Below are positions 1 through 7,640 of a DNA stretch of 21,705 nt, piece by piece. The notes beneath the pieces are model-generated. The model saw nothing but the letters and a program-made list of their open reading frames with translations, had not been told where the DNA came from and did no database searches. How positions within the stretch are numbered: position 1 is the first letter of the stretch; each line of letters starts with the position of its first letter. Origin of the DNA: Candidatus Syntropharchaeum sp. (GTDB lineage Archaea; Halobacteriota; Syntropharchaeia; Alkanophagales; Methanospirareceae); NCBI GenBank assembly GCA_016782355.1, contig JADHYP010000001.1, positions 1 to 21,705 on the forward strand, read 5' to 3'. Made by a program: the position numbers and the translations under genes.

Positions 1-288
1 GGAACAGGCGGACACACCGAATACGTTAAATTCTGGAATGAATCTGAAATATTAGCAGAAGGGAACTGGAAAGGTTATAAAGGAGATTGGCACAATATCA
101 CCTTCAGCAAACCTTTTATTCTATTAGCTGATGGAACTTACAACTACACCATCAGAACAGGCTCCTATCCACAAATTCATCATAATAAAACGTTAACAGT
201 GTCAGATGGAGAAATTACCTGCTCAGAGTTCATAGATGCAAATGGAAGAAGATATGATAACTGGATTCCCGCGGTTATGTTTGAATAG
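1..288 (+). CDS. C-terminal part of a secreted protein, paralogous to the GH17 protein tail (5' end outside window)
   Basis: Frame 1 is open from the left edge to a TAG at 286-288, giving 95 residues. The translation matches the last ~95 residues of the GH17 protein at 2751-4715 almost block for block: GTGGHTEY near the start, GDWHNI in the middle, YTIRTGSYPQIHH, and TCSEF.DANG.RYDNWIPA at the end. This is therefore a shared C-terminal beta-rich domain of an extracellular protein, probably a binding or surface-attachment module. The catalytic or main part lies left of the window, so whether it is another glycoside hydrolase is unknown. The domain's function is not recognised. The arrangement suggests a tandem or segmental duplication that left two paralogues either side of the Ig-like genes. 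Confidence 0.75.
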   Translation, partial: GTGGHTEYVKFWNESEILAEGNWKGYKGDWHNITFSKPFILLADGTYNYTIRTGSYPQIHHNKTLTVSDGEITCSEFIDANGRRYDNWIPAVMFE

Positions 289-320
289 GTGAAAATGATA
301 GAAATAAAAGGTGTAACAAC

Positions 321-485
321 AGGATTTCTCTACGGCTCATCCTTGGTACGGGATTCTACCAATGGGAGTTATATCAATACGAGATAACAAGGTGGACTTA
401 TCAAATTAGTAAAGAAAGGATCGATCTTGAGGTCTCTTTATATTTTGAGTTGCTGAATACACATATACTTATTACGGGAGAACTT
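321..485 (+). pseudogene. possible remnant of a small coding region without a start codon
   Basis: The frame beginning ATT TCT CTA at 324 stays open to a TAG at 552-554 and reads convincingly like protein up to about 482 (WELYQYEITRW, then KERIDLE, then YFELLNTHILITGE). No ATG, GTG or TTG precedes this stretch in frame, and its distal part overlaps the opposite-strand gene at 472. It could be the tail of a decayed gene. The alternative is a chance open frame in AT-rich DNA. The short ORF 297-389 in another frame has an AGGTGA just upstream but is not convincing. Nothing else is seen between 289 and 471. Confidence 0.2.
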
Positions 486-1050
486 CAATGTCCTTCTTAT
501 CAAAAACTTTCGGTTCTGATTCTGTCCTTTCATAAAAAAATGCACATATTTTAGCGTGTTCATGGATTTCTATCGTTGGTTTAACTTTTAATTTGAATGT
601 CTCTTCTCCACTCCCAGAGACTATTTTACTCACTTCACTTTCTGCTAATTGTGTATGGTCTGTTTCTGACTCCTGTAAACTAACTTTCAGTTCCAAATCA
701 ACAGGAACATTATTCCAACTGACTTTTACATTTAATTCTTCTCCTCCGTGAACTGGAGAGGGAGAACAATTAATGATACTAACTTCATTTGTTTTTTTGA
801 TTTTGTAGACCCTATAAATATATAAAGCCGCTAATGTACAACAAATACCCATAATAAAAATAAAAATATTCAAAAACGGATTATCTTTTTGCGTATGTGG
901 TTTTTCTGTTGTTTCATCTGATGTTATCCCTATTTCACTTATTGGGTTATCACTTATTATTTTTACTATTAAATAAAATATAATTTCTGTTCCATCTATA
1001 ATACGAGGAGCTATTACGATATAAGATGAATTTGTTGTTTCGTTTGATAT
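472..1050 (-). pseudogene. C-terminal part of a membrane-anchored Ig-like surface protein, cut off by an in-frame TAG
   Basis: On the minus strand the frame is open from 1050 down to TAA at 472-474 and is in register with the open frame of 1051-1317; only one TAG (1051-1053) separates them. The stretch reads through a Thr/Ser-rich segment (ISNETTNSSY), a hydrophobic helix near residues IFIFIMGICCTLAALYIY, then an Ig-like domain starting VHGGEELNVKVSWNN and ending VFDKKDIEVLP. A TTG at 873 is the only obvious internal start, and it lies inside the helix, with no ribosome binding site, so independent expression looks doubtful. The Ig-like domain is closely similar to the one encoded at about 1770-2040. 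Either a nonsense mutation broke one gene, or the TAG is read through. Confidence 0.6.
481..745 (-). repeat. diverged direct repeat encoding an Ig-like domain (copy 1; copy 2 at about 1770-2040)
   Basis: The DNA at 481-745 and 1770-2040 aligns nearly base for base in the same orientation. Both contain TTTGAATGTCTCTTCTCCAC, a common ATTTTACTC and CACTTTCTGCTAAT, and both end near CTCCTCCGTGAA. By eye the identity is around four bases in five. Both copies encode the domain HGGEELNVKVSWNN through DKEDIKVLP or DKKDIEVLP. The two neighbouring surface-protein genes therefore share a duplicated module, giving a ready substrate for recombination between them. Confidence 0.7.
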
Positions 1051-1317
1051 CTAAAATTGTTCGAGACTTTTGTACATTACATTAACACGTTCTCCTTCTG
1101 TCTCGATAATTATTCTAACATTACTAGCTTTTGCATGACCTTCATTCCTTATGATAATAGGAACGATTTGAGATTGATCAGGGAGTGGGTAAGTATTTAA
1201 TATTTCGTAAGTTAAAATTGGTTTGTCATATACTATTTCATAATAAGTGCCAGCAATAGTTACCAGACTCCCAATTATAACAACTATAATACCTATCTTT
1301 TGGATCGAATTTTTCAT
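1051..1317 (-). CDS. N-terminal part of a membrane-anchored surface protein, ending at an in-frame TAG
   Basis: Encodes 88 residues from ATG at 1317. That start is chosen over the upstream ATG at 1359 because GGGGAGTGAAGG lies directly before it. The protein opens with MKNSIQKIG and a strong hydrophobic segment (IIVVIIGSLVTIAGTYY, about residues 9-25), an uncleaved anchor or signal sequence. An extracellular beta-rich stretch follows that contains IIIRNEGHAKASNVRI, the look of a CARDB-like or similar Ig-like strand pair. It stops at TAG 1051-1053, but the same frame stays open and protein-like to 472, so the intact product was probably about 280 residues with two membrane segments. Function is unknown; surface structure or adhesion is a guess from architecture. 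Confidence 0.6.
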   Translation of the reverse strand: MKNSIQKIGIIVVIIGSLVTIAGTYYEIVYDKPILTYEILNTYPLPDQSQIVPIIIRNEGHAKASNVRIIIETEGERVNVMYKSLEQF

Positions 1318-1404
1318 TCCTTCACTCCCCATTGAGCTACACCTTATTATTCTACACATTAGAATCTGGAACTATTATGATGCATTTATCCTGGTAGTTA
1401 AAAA

Positions 1405-2106
1405 CTATTTTCGCCTAACTTGAACAATTTCCGACTTAACAACATAATCAGGAAGCGAATACCACTGCTGACCTTGTTCTAATTTCAGTGTTGTTACTAT
1501 GGCACAAACTTTAAAGTAATCTCCTATATCTTCAGGATATTCACTTGGATCTCTTCCAAAATAACAAGACGCTTCCCAATTTCCATCAGGATGAAGAATG
1601 ACTGGCGGTTGAACCCACCATGGTCCATTAGACTCAAGAGGATAAATAAGCACATAAACATTCAATTCTGAACCATACACTCCTGTTGAAGAGCCTTCAA
1701 CGTTATATCTCCACGAAACTTCATCTCCCTCAGTGGGAGATGTAATTGTGATAGTTGTGATAGACGGAAGAACTTTAATGTCCTCCTTATCAAAAACATT
1801 TTTCCATTCTGTTCCTTCATAAAGACATGCACATACCTTAGCTTGTTCATGGATTTCTGTTGTCAATTTAACTATTAATTTGAATGTCTCTTCTCCACTA
1901 CCGGAGACTATTTTACTCGCATCACTTTCTGCTAATCGTGTATAGTCTGTTTCTGATTTCTCTAAACTAACAACCAGTTTCCAACCAGCAGGAATATTAT
2001 TCCAGCTTACTTTTACATTTAATTCCTCTCCTCCGTGAAGCGAAGAAGGATAATCGAGGATACTAATTGTTGGAAGTGTGGGTGGTAGTGTAGGTGTTGC
2101 TACTGG
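1405..2106 (-). pseudogene. C-terminal part of the frameshifted Ig-like surface protein
   Basis: The minus-strand frame is open from about 2106 to TAG at 1405-1407. It begins as a Pro/Thr linker (VATPTLPPTLPT) that continues the linker of the gene at 2100-2663 in a different frame. It then encodes an Ig-like domain (HGGEELNVKVSWNN to FDKEDIKVLP) and a second beta-domain starting TITSPTEGDEV and containing PDGNWEASCYFGRDP and GDYFKVCAIVTT, a type common in archaeal secreted proteins. There is no plausible start or ribosome binding site inside it (TTG at 1866 falls mid-domain), so it is best read as the distal part of the 2663 gene after a one-base loss near 2106. A sequencing error would look the same. 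Confidence 0.6.
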
Positions 2107-2663
2107 GATGGAGTGGGAGACGGTGTTGGGGTAGGCGTTATTGTAGGCGTAGGTGACGGAAATGGCGTAACAGGTGATGTTGGTGTAGGGGCTATAGTTG
2201 GTGTAGGTGTTGGCGTAATAGTCATCGGATTAACGGTTAAAATATAGTTGCAACTATGCTCTTTTCCATCAGCTCCTGTCCCTTTGATTATTATTGTATA
2301 TACGCCTACCGGAGCGCTTGGATCCACATTTATCATTACATTTGAGGTGTACGAGGGTGTTGGCCCACCAATCGGGGGAACAAAGGTAACTACTACACCA
2401 GAAGGTTGTTCGCCAGCGCTGAGGCTAACTGTATGGGCATATCCATGAATACCCATAACGGTAACCGTCGTCTGTATTACGCCGCCCTGTTGAACTTCTC
2501 CTTTCATAGGGTTAATGGAGATGCTGAAATCCGGCGGAGGCGGAGGAGCTAACCAATGCGCCACAAAAGGTGCTAATATAGCTCCTATTAAGGCTATTAT
2601 GGCTGCTATAATAGGAACCATGATGTAAGGATTTCTGTACCATGGACTATTTCCATTAGACAT
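2100..2663 (-). CDS. membrane-anchored Ig-like surface protein, N-terminal part (frameshifted in its Pro/Thr linker)
   Basis: Starts at ATG 2663 (MSNGNSPWYRNPY); the upstream TTG at 2672 is less likely. It encodes 187 residues. A hydrophobic anchor IMVPIIAAIIALIGAILAPFVAHWL (two short runs) lies at about residues 14-38. A beta-sandwich domain follows, starting DFSISINPMKGEVQQGGVIQ and containing APVGVYTIIIKGTGADG, the pattern of the widespread NEW3/Ig-like modules that bind or space surface proteins. It ends in a TPTPTP linker and a TAG at 2100-2102. Immediately beyond, the linker resumes in another frame and leads into two more beta-domains, so the intact protein was about 420 residues. It is divergent from the GH17 gene, with AT-rich TATA-like sequence between (2670-2700). 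Confidence 0.65.
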   Translation of the reverse strand: MSNGNSPWYRNPYIMVPIIAAIIALIGAILAPFVAHWLAPPPPPDFSISINPMKGEVQQGGVIQTTVTVMGIHGYAHTVSLSAGEQPSGVVVTFVPPIGGPTPSYTSNVMINVDPSAPVGVYTIIIKGTGADGKEHSCNYILTVNPMTITPTPTPTIAPTPTSPVTPFPSPTPTITPTPTPSPTPSQ

Positions 2664-2750
2664 TTTTATCAAATTATATAAGCTTCAGCATTTAAATAAG
2701 TTATGGATTTACATTATTGACATTAAGAAAAGTAGGAGAAAGATGAGAAA
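2664..2750. promoter_or_regulatory. divergent promoter region between the Ig-like protein and the GH17 gene
   Basis: The 87-bp gap contains AAATTATATAAG at 2671-2682 and TTTAAATAAG at 2691-2700. Either could serve as a TATA box; the second, read on the minus strand (CTTATTTAAA), lies about 28-37 bases upstream of ATG 2663. AGGAG at 2734-2738 is the likely ribosome binding site for the + gene. These are assignments by eye only. Confidence 0.35.
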
Positions 2751-4715
2751 ATGAGAAGAAGGCTAATTCAAACATTCGTAATCGCCCTGTTTTTCCTCTG
2801 CGTCTCTTCCTTTATAGTCAGCACACTGGCGCAGAGTGACAAAAATAGCACAGAGGCAATAACACTAACTGAGAGCAAATATGTAGGAGTTTGCTATGGT
2901 CCATTCCGGGATAATGAAGCCCCAGGATACTATCCGACTCTTGAAGAGAGGCGAGAGGACATCAATTTCATCAGCAAACTAGCAAGCTCAATAAGAGCGT
3001 ATGGAATGGCCGGGACTCTCAGCGAAATTCCTAAACTTTGCCAGGAAGCAGTAATAGATTGCTATCCCGGAGCTTGGATTTCAAAGCAAAAGGAATATAA
3101 CGAGAGAGAAATTCAGAGCTTAATTCAAGTTGCAAATCAAAATCTTAGCTGTGTAAAGGGGCTTATAGTTGGTAATGAAGTCCTTTTGAGAGAAGATATA
3201 TCCGAAAATGAGCTGATCGAGTACATCAGGAGAGTTAAGGACAATACAACTATCCCTGTAAGCACAGCAGAAATTTGGGGTACATGGTTAGAGCATCCAC
3301 AACTTGCCGAGAATGTGGATTTCATTATAGTCCACATTCATCCTTACTGGGAAGGCTATCCTTATGGGGAAGGTCATCCTTACCAGAAAAGGATTCCTGT
3401 TAACGAGGCTGCTGAGCATGTCGTGGAGAAGTGGATGGAGGTAAAGGCGAAGTATGCTAATAAAACGGTCATCGTCGGGGAAACTGGGTGGCCGACTCAA
3501 GGAGATAAGATAGGCGAAGCAGTCCCAAGCGAGGAGAATCAAAGGATATTCTTGTCTGATTTTCTCCAGTTGGCAGAAGAAAATAACATTCCGTATTTTT
3601 ACTTTGATGTTTTTGATGAGAAATGTAAGAAGTGTTCTGAGGAAGCAAAAGAAGTTGAGGCTCATTGGGGGCTTTACTACTCTAATGGGTCGCTGAAGCC
3701 TTTGCTGAAGGATCTCGTCCCGGAGGAAGCTCGTGAAGGTTTTTATAGGCTACCGAGAGAACGCAAAGTACCCCTACCTTGGTTTATATATAAGGCTGTA
3801 TGGTCTCCGGAAAATCATTTCATTCCCTCTGGCTGGATGGGAGACTTAGAAGATTGGGCTGGCGATCCAAAAGAAGTTTTTGACGACGCTTGCACGGATA
3901 CTCCATACTCCGGGGATACATGCGTAAGGATCACATACTCGCCAGGATCTAAGGGATGGAGCGGCATCTACTGGCAATTTCCTGAGAATAACTGGGGAAA
4001 ATGCCTTGGGTATGACATTTCCAGTGCAACAAAGCTCACTTTCTTGGCAAGGGGAGAGAATGGAAGTGAGAAGGCAGAATTTAAGACCGGTGGCATCAGT
4101 AGCCCCGGGAAGCCCTTCCACGACTCCTTCGGACCTGTATCAACAGACGTTATCGAATTGACGAAGGAATGGAAGGAATATACCATTAACTTAAGTGAGC
4201 AAAATCTGAGCATGGTTATAGGAGGATTTTGCTGGGTCACTGATCGATATCAAAATCCTGAAGGATGCACGATTTATCTCGACGAAATATCCTTTATCGG
4301 TCTCTCAGTTAACTTCGACACAAGGTTGCCTAAAAATCCTTATCCAAGCATCTTCGGCACACACAACGGAACAATTAAACCAAACCAAACAATTACTGTG
4401 TCCAAGCATTACACATATCCATGCACAGGAACAGGCGGGCATACCGAATATATGAAAATATGGAATAGTTCTGATTGGAATGTAACTGCGATATGGGAAG
4501 GATATAGCGGAGATTGGCACAATATCTCATTTGATAATTCTTTCACACTTGAAGAAGGAGAAACTTACTACTACACCATTCGCACTGGCTCTTATCCGCA
4601 AATTCACCATACCGATAATCTCTCGACATCCGCGGGATTCATAACCTGCTCAGAGTTCATGGATGCGAACGGAAAGAGATATGACAACTGGATACCCGCC
4701 ATCAAGCTCTTTTAA
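2751..4715 (+). CDS. secreted glycoside hydrolase family 17-like beta-1,3-glucanase with C-terminal accessory domains
   Basis: Encodes 654 residues. Residues 1-27 form a signal peptide (RRR, then a hydrophobic core, ending STLAQ). Residues 42-325 look like a GH17 (beta/alpha)8 barrel: VGVCYGPFRD at strand 1, IVGNEVL with candidate acid E143, VHIHPYW around 194-200, and VIVGETGWPT with candidate nucleophile E244. These are the classic GH17 catalytic contexts, so beta-1,3-glucan (or related) cleavage outside the cell is the likely role. About residues 350-520 form a carbohydrate-binding-like beta domain (SGDTCVRITYSPG, GWSGIYWQFPENNWG, TIYLDEISF). Residues 558-654 repeat the domain seen at 1-288. 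AGGAG lies 12 bases before the ATG. Many N-x-S/T sites are present. Exact substrate is not determinable; possibly acquired from another lineage. Confidence 0.75.
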   Translation: MRRRLIQTFVIALFFLCVSSFIVSTLAQSDKNSTEAITLTESKYVGVCYGPFRDNEAPGYYPTLEERREDINFISKLASSIRAYGMAGTLSEIPKLCQEAVIDCYPGAWISKQKEYNEREIQSLIQVANQNLSCVKGLIVGNEVLLREDISENELIEYIRRVKDNTTIPVSTAEIWGTWLEHPQLAENVDFIIVHIHPYWEGYPYGEGHPYQKRIPVNEAAEHVVEKWMEVKAKYANKTVIVGETGWPTQGDKIGEAVPSEENQRIFLSDFLQLAEENNIPYFYFDVFDEKCKKCSEEAKEVEAHWGLYYSNGSLKPLLKDLVPEEAREGFYRLPRERKVPLPWFIYKAVWSPENHFIPSGWMGDLEDWAGDPKEVFDDACTDTPYSGDTCVRITYSPGSKGWSGIYWQFPENNWGKCLGYDISSATKLTFLARGENGSEKAEFKTGGISSPGKPFHDSFGPVSTDVIELTKEWKEYTINLSEQNLSMVIGGFCWVTDRYQNPEGCTIYLDEISFIGLSVNFDTRLPKNPYPSIFGTHNGTIKPNQTITVSKHYTYPCTGTGGHTEYMKIWNSSDWNVTAIWEGYSGDWHNISFDNSFTLEEGETYYYTIRTGSYPQIHHTDNLSTSAGFITCSEFMDANGKRYDNWIPAIKLF

Positions 4716-4717
4716 AT

Positions 4718-4884
4718 GGCACTGTCTAAAAATCTAGTGATTTATCACCGCGGAGAGCACAGAGTACGCAGAGTTTTAAGACGGTTTCAATCCTTGCTGA
4801 TTTTTCTGATGCCTCTGCGTTCTCCGCGTGCTCTGCGGTAAAATTTAGGGATATAGTGATTTCACTAGAAAATTCGACAGTGCC
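4718..4884. mobile_element. 167-bp terminal-inverted-repeat (MITE-like) element with an internal hairpin
   Basis: The ends are inverted repeats: 4718-4740 and the reverse complement of 4862-4884 share 19 of 23 bases, with the outer nine (GGCACTGTC) perfect. Inside, 4747-4773 (ACCGCGGAGAGC...) and 4813-4839 (...GCTCTGCGGT) form a second inverted repeat, 21 of 27 matching, which can fold into a large hairpin. There is no coding capacity, and no clear target duplication is visible. It lies exactly between the convergent stops of the GH17 gene (3 bases away) and mutL (4 bases away), so it may also act as a two-way terminator. The inner arms resemble the repeats at 9211 and 20953. Confidence 0.6.
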
Positions 4885-4887
4885 TTC

Positions 4888-6663
4888 CTACCTTCTCTTA
4901 AACCTCTTCTCTATTTCTTTCTTGCTCAACCGAATCATTGTAGGTCTTCCATGCGGGCATGTATAAGGTATCTTCACGTTCCTCAATCCATCCACTATAT
5001 CCCGCATACCTTCATAAGAAATCTTCTCTCCAGCCTTTATACTCGCTTTGCAAGCTGCGGTGCTGAACAAAACCTTTATCCGCTCCTCTTTTTTTCCGCT
5101 TTCCTCTACCAAACGCTCTATCACCTCTATCACCTCCTCTTCGCCCATCATACCGTGAAAAACTACTGGTATCGCCCGTATAATATAACCGTCCTCGCCA
5201 AATCGCTCTATATCAAATCCCATATCTCTAAGTGCATCCTCATTTTCACGGAGCAAATAGAGTTGATGCGGGCTGAGTTCCGGCACGTAGGGTCTTAAAA
5301 GTGCTTGCTTGTCTATTCGCCGCCCATATTTCTCGATTAACTTCTCGAAGTTTATTCGTTCAGCCGCGGCATGCTGGTCTATCATGATTACGTCGTCCGC
5401 TTCACTCTGTGCTATGATATAGCTATCGAGGACCTGATATAAAGGGGCTGCCCGTATGTCTAAACCACCACCCTCTCCCTTTTCGCCGGTCACCGCTAAA
5501 TCCATATCTGCGTGAAAGAAAGTTTGTACTGCCGTTATCGGTGCCTTTTTCTCCTCGCTTGTGAGTCCGAAGAAATCAACGGCTTCAACTCCGGCATTAA
5601 CCCCCACCCATGCTTCCGTGCCTTTTTCTTTCTCAACGACCTCGGGAATCAAATCCGCATGTCGTAACGTCGTGGAAACCGACTCGACTATGGCGTGAAA
5701 AACTTCATCCCGGTGGTAAAAACTTATTTCATGCTTCTTCGGATGTATATTCACATTTATTTCGTCTGGCTCGATGTGTAGAGAAACGACGGCGAAAGGA
5801 TATGCGTGCTTTGGTAACAAAGACATATAACCTCTCTTTATCGCCCTGTCCATGAGCTCGTTCCTTACAAACCGCCGGTTTACATACGTGAATAGGTGCT
5901 TTTTTGTGCCGTAAGCAGCCGCGGGTCTGGAGATATAGCCGCATACACGGACGTCAATAAGAGGAGAAGAAGCAGGCGAATCCGGCTCCTTCAGTTCGAT
6001 GAGCTCTTTAGCAACGCTACTCCCATAAGCATTAACGACGGCATCTAACATTTTTCCATTGCCTAAAGTACTTATTATGGGCTTTTCGTCATGAAAGAGT
6101 TCAAATTTTATCTCCGGATAGATAACGGCATAATTTATGAATACACCCATTATATGCCTCAGTTCGGTGGATTGCGATTTTATGGTGCCGATTCTTGCAG
6201 GGAGGTTGTAAAACAAGCTTTTGACTTCTATGGTGGTGCCACCCGCTCTGGTTATCCGCTTTCTTTCTTTTATCACACCGCCCTCTACGCTTAGATAAGT
6301 GCCGAAATCTTCGCTCCCGTGCCTTGTGCTTAGCCCTATCCTCGACACTGCTGCTATGCTTGGCAATGCCTCACCACGGAATCCAAGCGTTTGTAAAGCT
6401 GCAAAATCTTCCATGCTCGTTATTTTACTCGTTGCATGCTTCTCAAACGCAACTTTTACGTCTTCCTCGCTTATTCCACGTCCATCGTCCGTTACCCTGA
6501 TATAATCCCTTCCGCCATCACCCACTTCCACAACCACGTGTCTGCTCCCTGCGTCTATGGAATTCTCTATCAACTCCTTAACCACCGATGCAGGTCTGTC
6601 AACGACCTCACCAGCGGCGATTTTACCTATCGTCAGCTCCTCTAAAACGAATATGCTCCTCAT
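4888..6663 (-). CDS. mutL: DNA mismatch repair protein MutL
   Basis: Encodes 591 residues, normal for MutL. The N-terminal GHKL ATPase shows VVKELIENSIDAG (catalytic E30, Mg-binding N34), DDGRGI at 59-64 and GFRGEAL at 94-100. The C-terminal dimerisation and nuclease domain carries DQHAAAERINFE from residue 429 (the metal-binding DQHA-x2-E-x4-E endonuclease motif), ACKASIKAG near 537 and CPHGRP at 569-574. This is therefore a nicking-type MutL, as in organisms without MutH, rather than the E. coli type. It couples MutS mismatch recognition to strand incision; mutS is not in the window. It starts at ATG 6663 with no evident Shine-Dalgarno; a possible TATA stretch GTTATACTTTAT lies about 35-45 bases upstream. 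It ends in TAG, four bases from the repeat element. Confidence 0.95.
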   Translation of the reverse strand: MRSIFVLEELTIGKIAAGEVVDRPASVVKELIENSIDAGSRHVVVEVGDGGRDYIRVTDDGRGISEEDVKVAFEKHATSKITSMEDFAALQTLGFRGEALPSIAAVSRIGLSTRHGSEDFGTYLSVEGGVIKERKRITRAGGTTIEVKSLFYNLPARIGTIKSQSTELRHIMGVFINYAVIYPEIKFELFHDEKPIISTLGNGKMLDAVVNAYGSSVAKELIELKEPDSPASSPLIDVRVCGYISRPAAAYGTKKHLFTYVNRRFVRNELMDRAIKRGYMSLLPKHAYPFAVVSLHIEPDEINVNIHPKKHEISFYHRDEVFHAIVESVSTTLRHADLIPEVVEKEKGTEAWVGVNAGVEAVDFFGLTSEEKKAPITAVQTFFHADMDLAVTGEKGEGGGLDIRAAPLYQVLDSYIIAQSEADDVIMIDQHAAAERINFEKLIEKYGRRIDKQALLRPYVPELSPHQLYLLRENEDALRDMGFDIERFGEDGYIIRAIPVVFHGMMGEEEVIEVIERLVEESGKKEERIKVLFSTAACKASIKAGEKISYEGMRDIVDGLRNVKIPYTCPHGRPTMIRLSKKEIEKRFKRR

Positions 6664-6725
6664 AAACTTTTTGCTTCACAAAAAACTTTTTAGTTGTACA
6701 TAAAGTATAACTTTCCTCTATTTAA

Positions 6726-6829
6726 GACGCGGATTTACACTGATTTACACTGATTTTTTCTTTTGGTAGCCAAGCTATTTTTAACAGCATTAATCTTTTC
6801 ATCTGTGTTAATCTGCGTTAATCTGTGTC
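6726..6829. repeat. 104-bp inverted-repeat element (arms 29 nt)
   Basis: The left arm, 6726-6754, begins GACGCGGATTTACACTGATT; the right arm, 6801-6829, ends GCGTTAATCTGTGTC. The left arm matches the reverse complement of the right at 22 of 29 positions by eye. Each arm is itself built of short reiterations (GATTTACACT twice; TTAATCTG repeated). Repeats of this ATCTG(T/C)GTTAATCTG style are scattered in many bacterial and archaeal genomes. It lies between divergent mutL and the phosphopantothenate gene and could form a strong hairpin. Mobility is not shown. Confidence 0.6.
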
Positions 6830-6874
6830 TATAATTTATTTAAAAAAGTTTTATTTTTAAAGAGAGGTTTATTC

Positions 6875-7627
6875 ATGTTTAGAATTCCAAAGACACATCC
6901 CAGATACGAGTCGTTAATAAAACGTGAAAAGCTCGTAGCGGGCATGGAAGCCGGGATAACAAGCAAACAAGGGTTGATAGCGCATGGGAGGGGCGAAGCT
7001 TTTGATTATTTGATTGGTGAAAGGACTTTAAAGGCTGCGAGAAGAGCGACGGAAGCTGCTGCTGTTTTGTTACTCACTGCGAAGAAGCCGGTGATTTCCG
7101 TGAATGGAAACGTTGCAGCGTTAGCGGTAAAAGAGGTAATAGAGTTGAGCGAATTGATAAACGCACCTTTAGAGGTGAACGTCTTTTACAGGACGGAAGA
7201 GCGGGCGAGGCGAATAAAAGCGTTGTTAGAGAAGCAGGGCGCGGAGAAAGTGCTTGGTGATAAAGCGGATGCGAGAATACCGGGGATAGAGCATGCACGT
7301 GCGAAGGTGGACCGCGAAGGGATTTACAGTGCTGACGTGGTTCTTGCACCTTTAGAAGATGGGGATAGATGTGAAGCACTCGTAAAAATGGGGAAGAAGG
7401 TGATAACAATTGATTTGAATCCTTTATCGAGAACGTCCAGGCACGCGACGGTGAGCATCGTGGATGATATAGAAAGAGCGATGAAGAACCTTATTTCGGT
7501 GGTTGAAGATAAAAAGAAGAAGAAAGGCGAGGGAAAAGCGAATTTATTGGACGATTACGATAATAAGGAGAATTTAAAAGAGGTTATTAAAGAGATAGTG
7601 GAGAGGTTAAAGGGCGTGGAATTATAG
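6875..7627 (+). CDS. 4-phosphopantoate--beta-alanine ligase (archaeal phosphopantothenate synthetase)
   Basis: Encodes 250 residues, typical of this archaeal family (formerly DUF137). It joins 4-phosphopantoate and beta-alanine with ATP to give 4'-phosphopantothenate, the archaeal replacement for pantothenate synthetase plus pantothenate kinase in CoA synthesis. Family signatures are all present: HPRYESL at 8-14, GLIAHGRGEAFDYL at 33-46, SVNGN at 75-79, VFYRTEER at 103-110, LEDGDRCEALV at 160-170 and DLNPLSRTS at 180-188. The C-terminus is a lysine-rich charged tail (KKKKKGEGK). GAGAGG at 6862-6867 supports the ATG at 6875. The partner pantoate kinase is not in the window. The gene ends in TAG. 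Confidence 0.93.
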   Translation: MFRIPKTHPRYESLIKREKLVAGMEAGITSKQGLIAHGRGEAFDYLIGERTLKAARRATEAAAVLLLTAKKPVISVNGNVAALAVKEVIELSELINAPLEVNVFYRTEERARRIKALLEKQGAEKVLGDKADARIPGIEHARAKVDREGIYSADVVLAPLEDGDRCEALVKMGKKVITIDLNPLSRTSRHATVSIVDDIERAMKNLISVVEDKKKKKGEGKANLLDDYDNKENLKEVIKEIVERLKGVEL

Positions 7628-7640
7628 TCATTCCGAAAAG

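Noticed and set aside
297..389. 30-codon ORF with AGGTGA just upstream
   Set aside because: The spacing is too short, no homology is recognised, and a competing frame in the same stretch reads more like protein.
1051..1053. Genome-wide reassignment of TAG (pyrrolysine code)
   Set aside because: Many intact genes in the window end in TAG at the expected length (mutL, 4-phosphopantoate--beta-alanine ligase, DUF134, the 356-codon gene), so TAG works as an ordinary stop.
4951..6645. Several 60-115 codon open frames on the + strand
   Set aside because: They are antisense to mutL, whose motifs are unmistakable; they have no ribosome binding sites or domain patterns.
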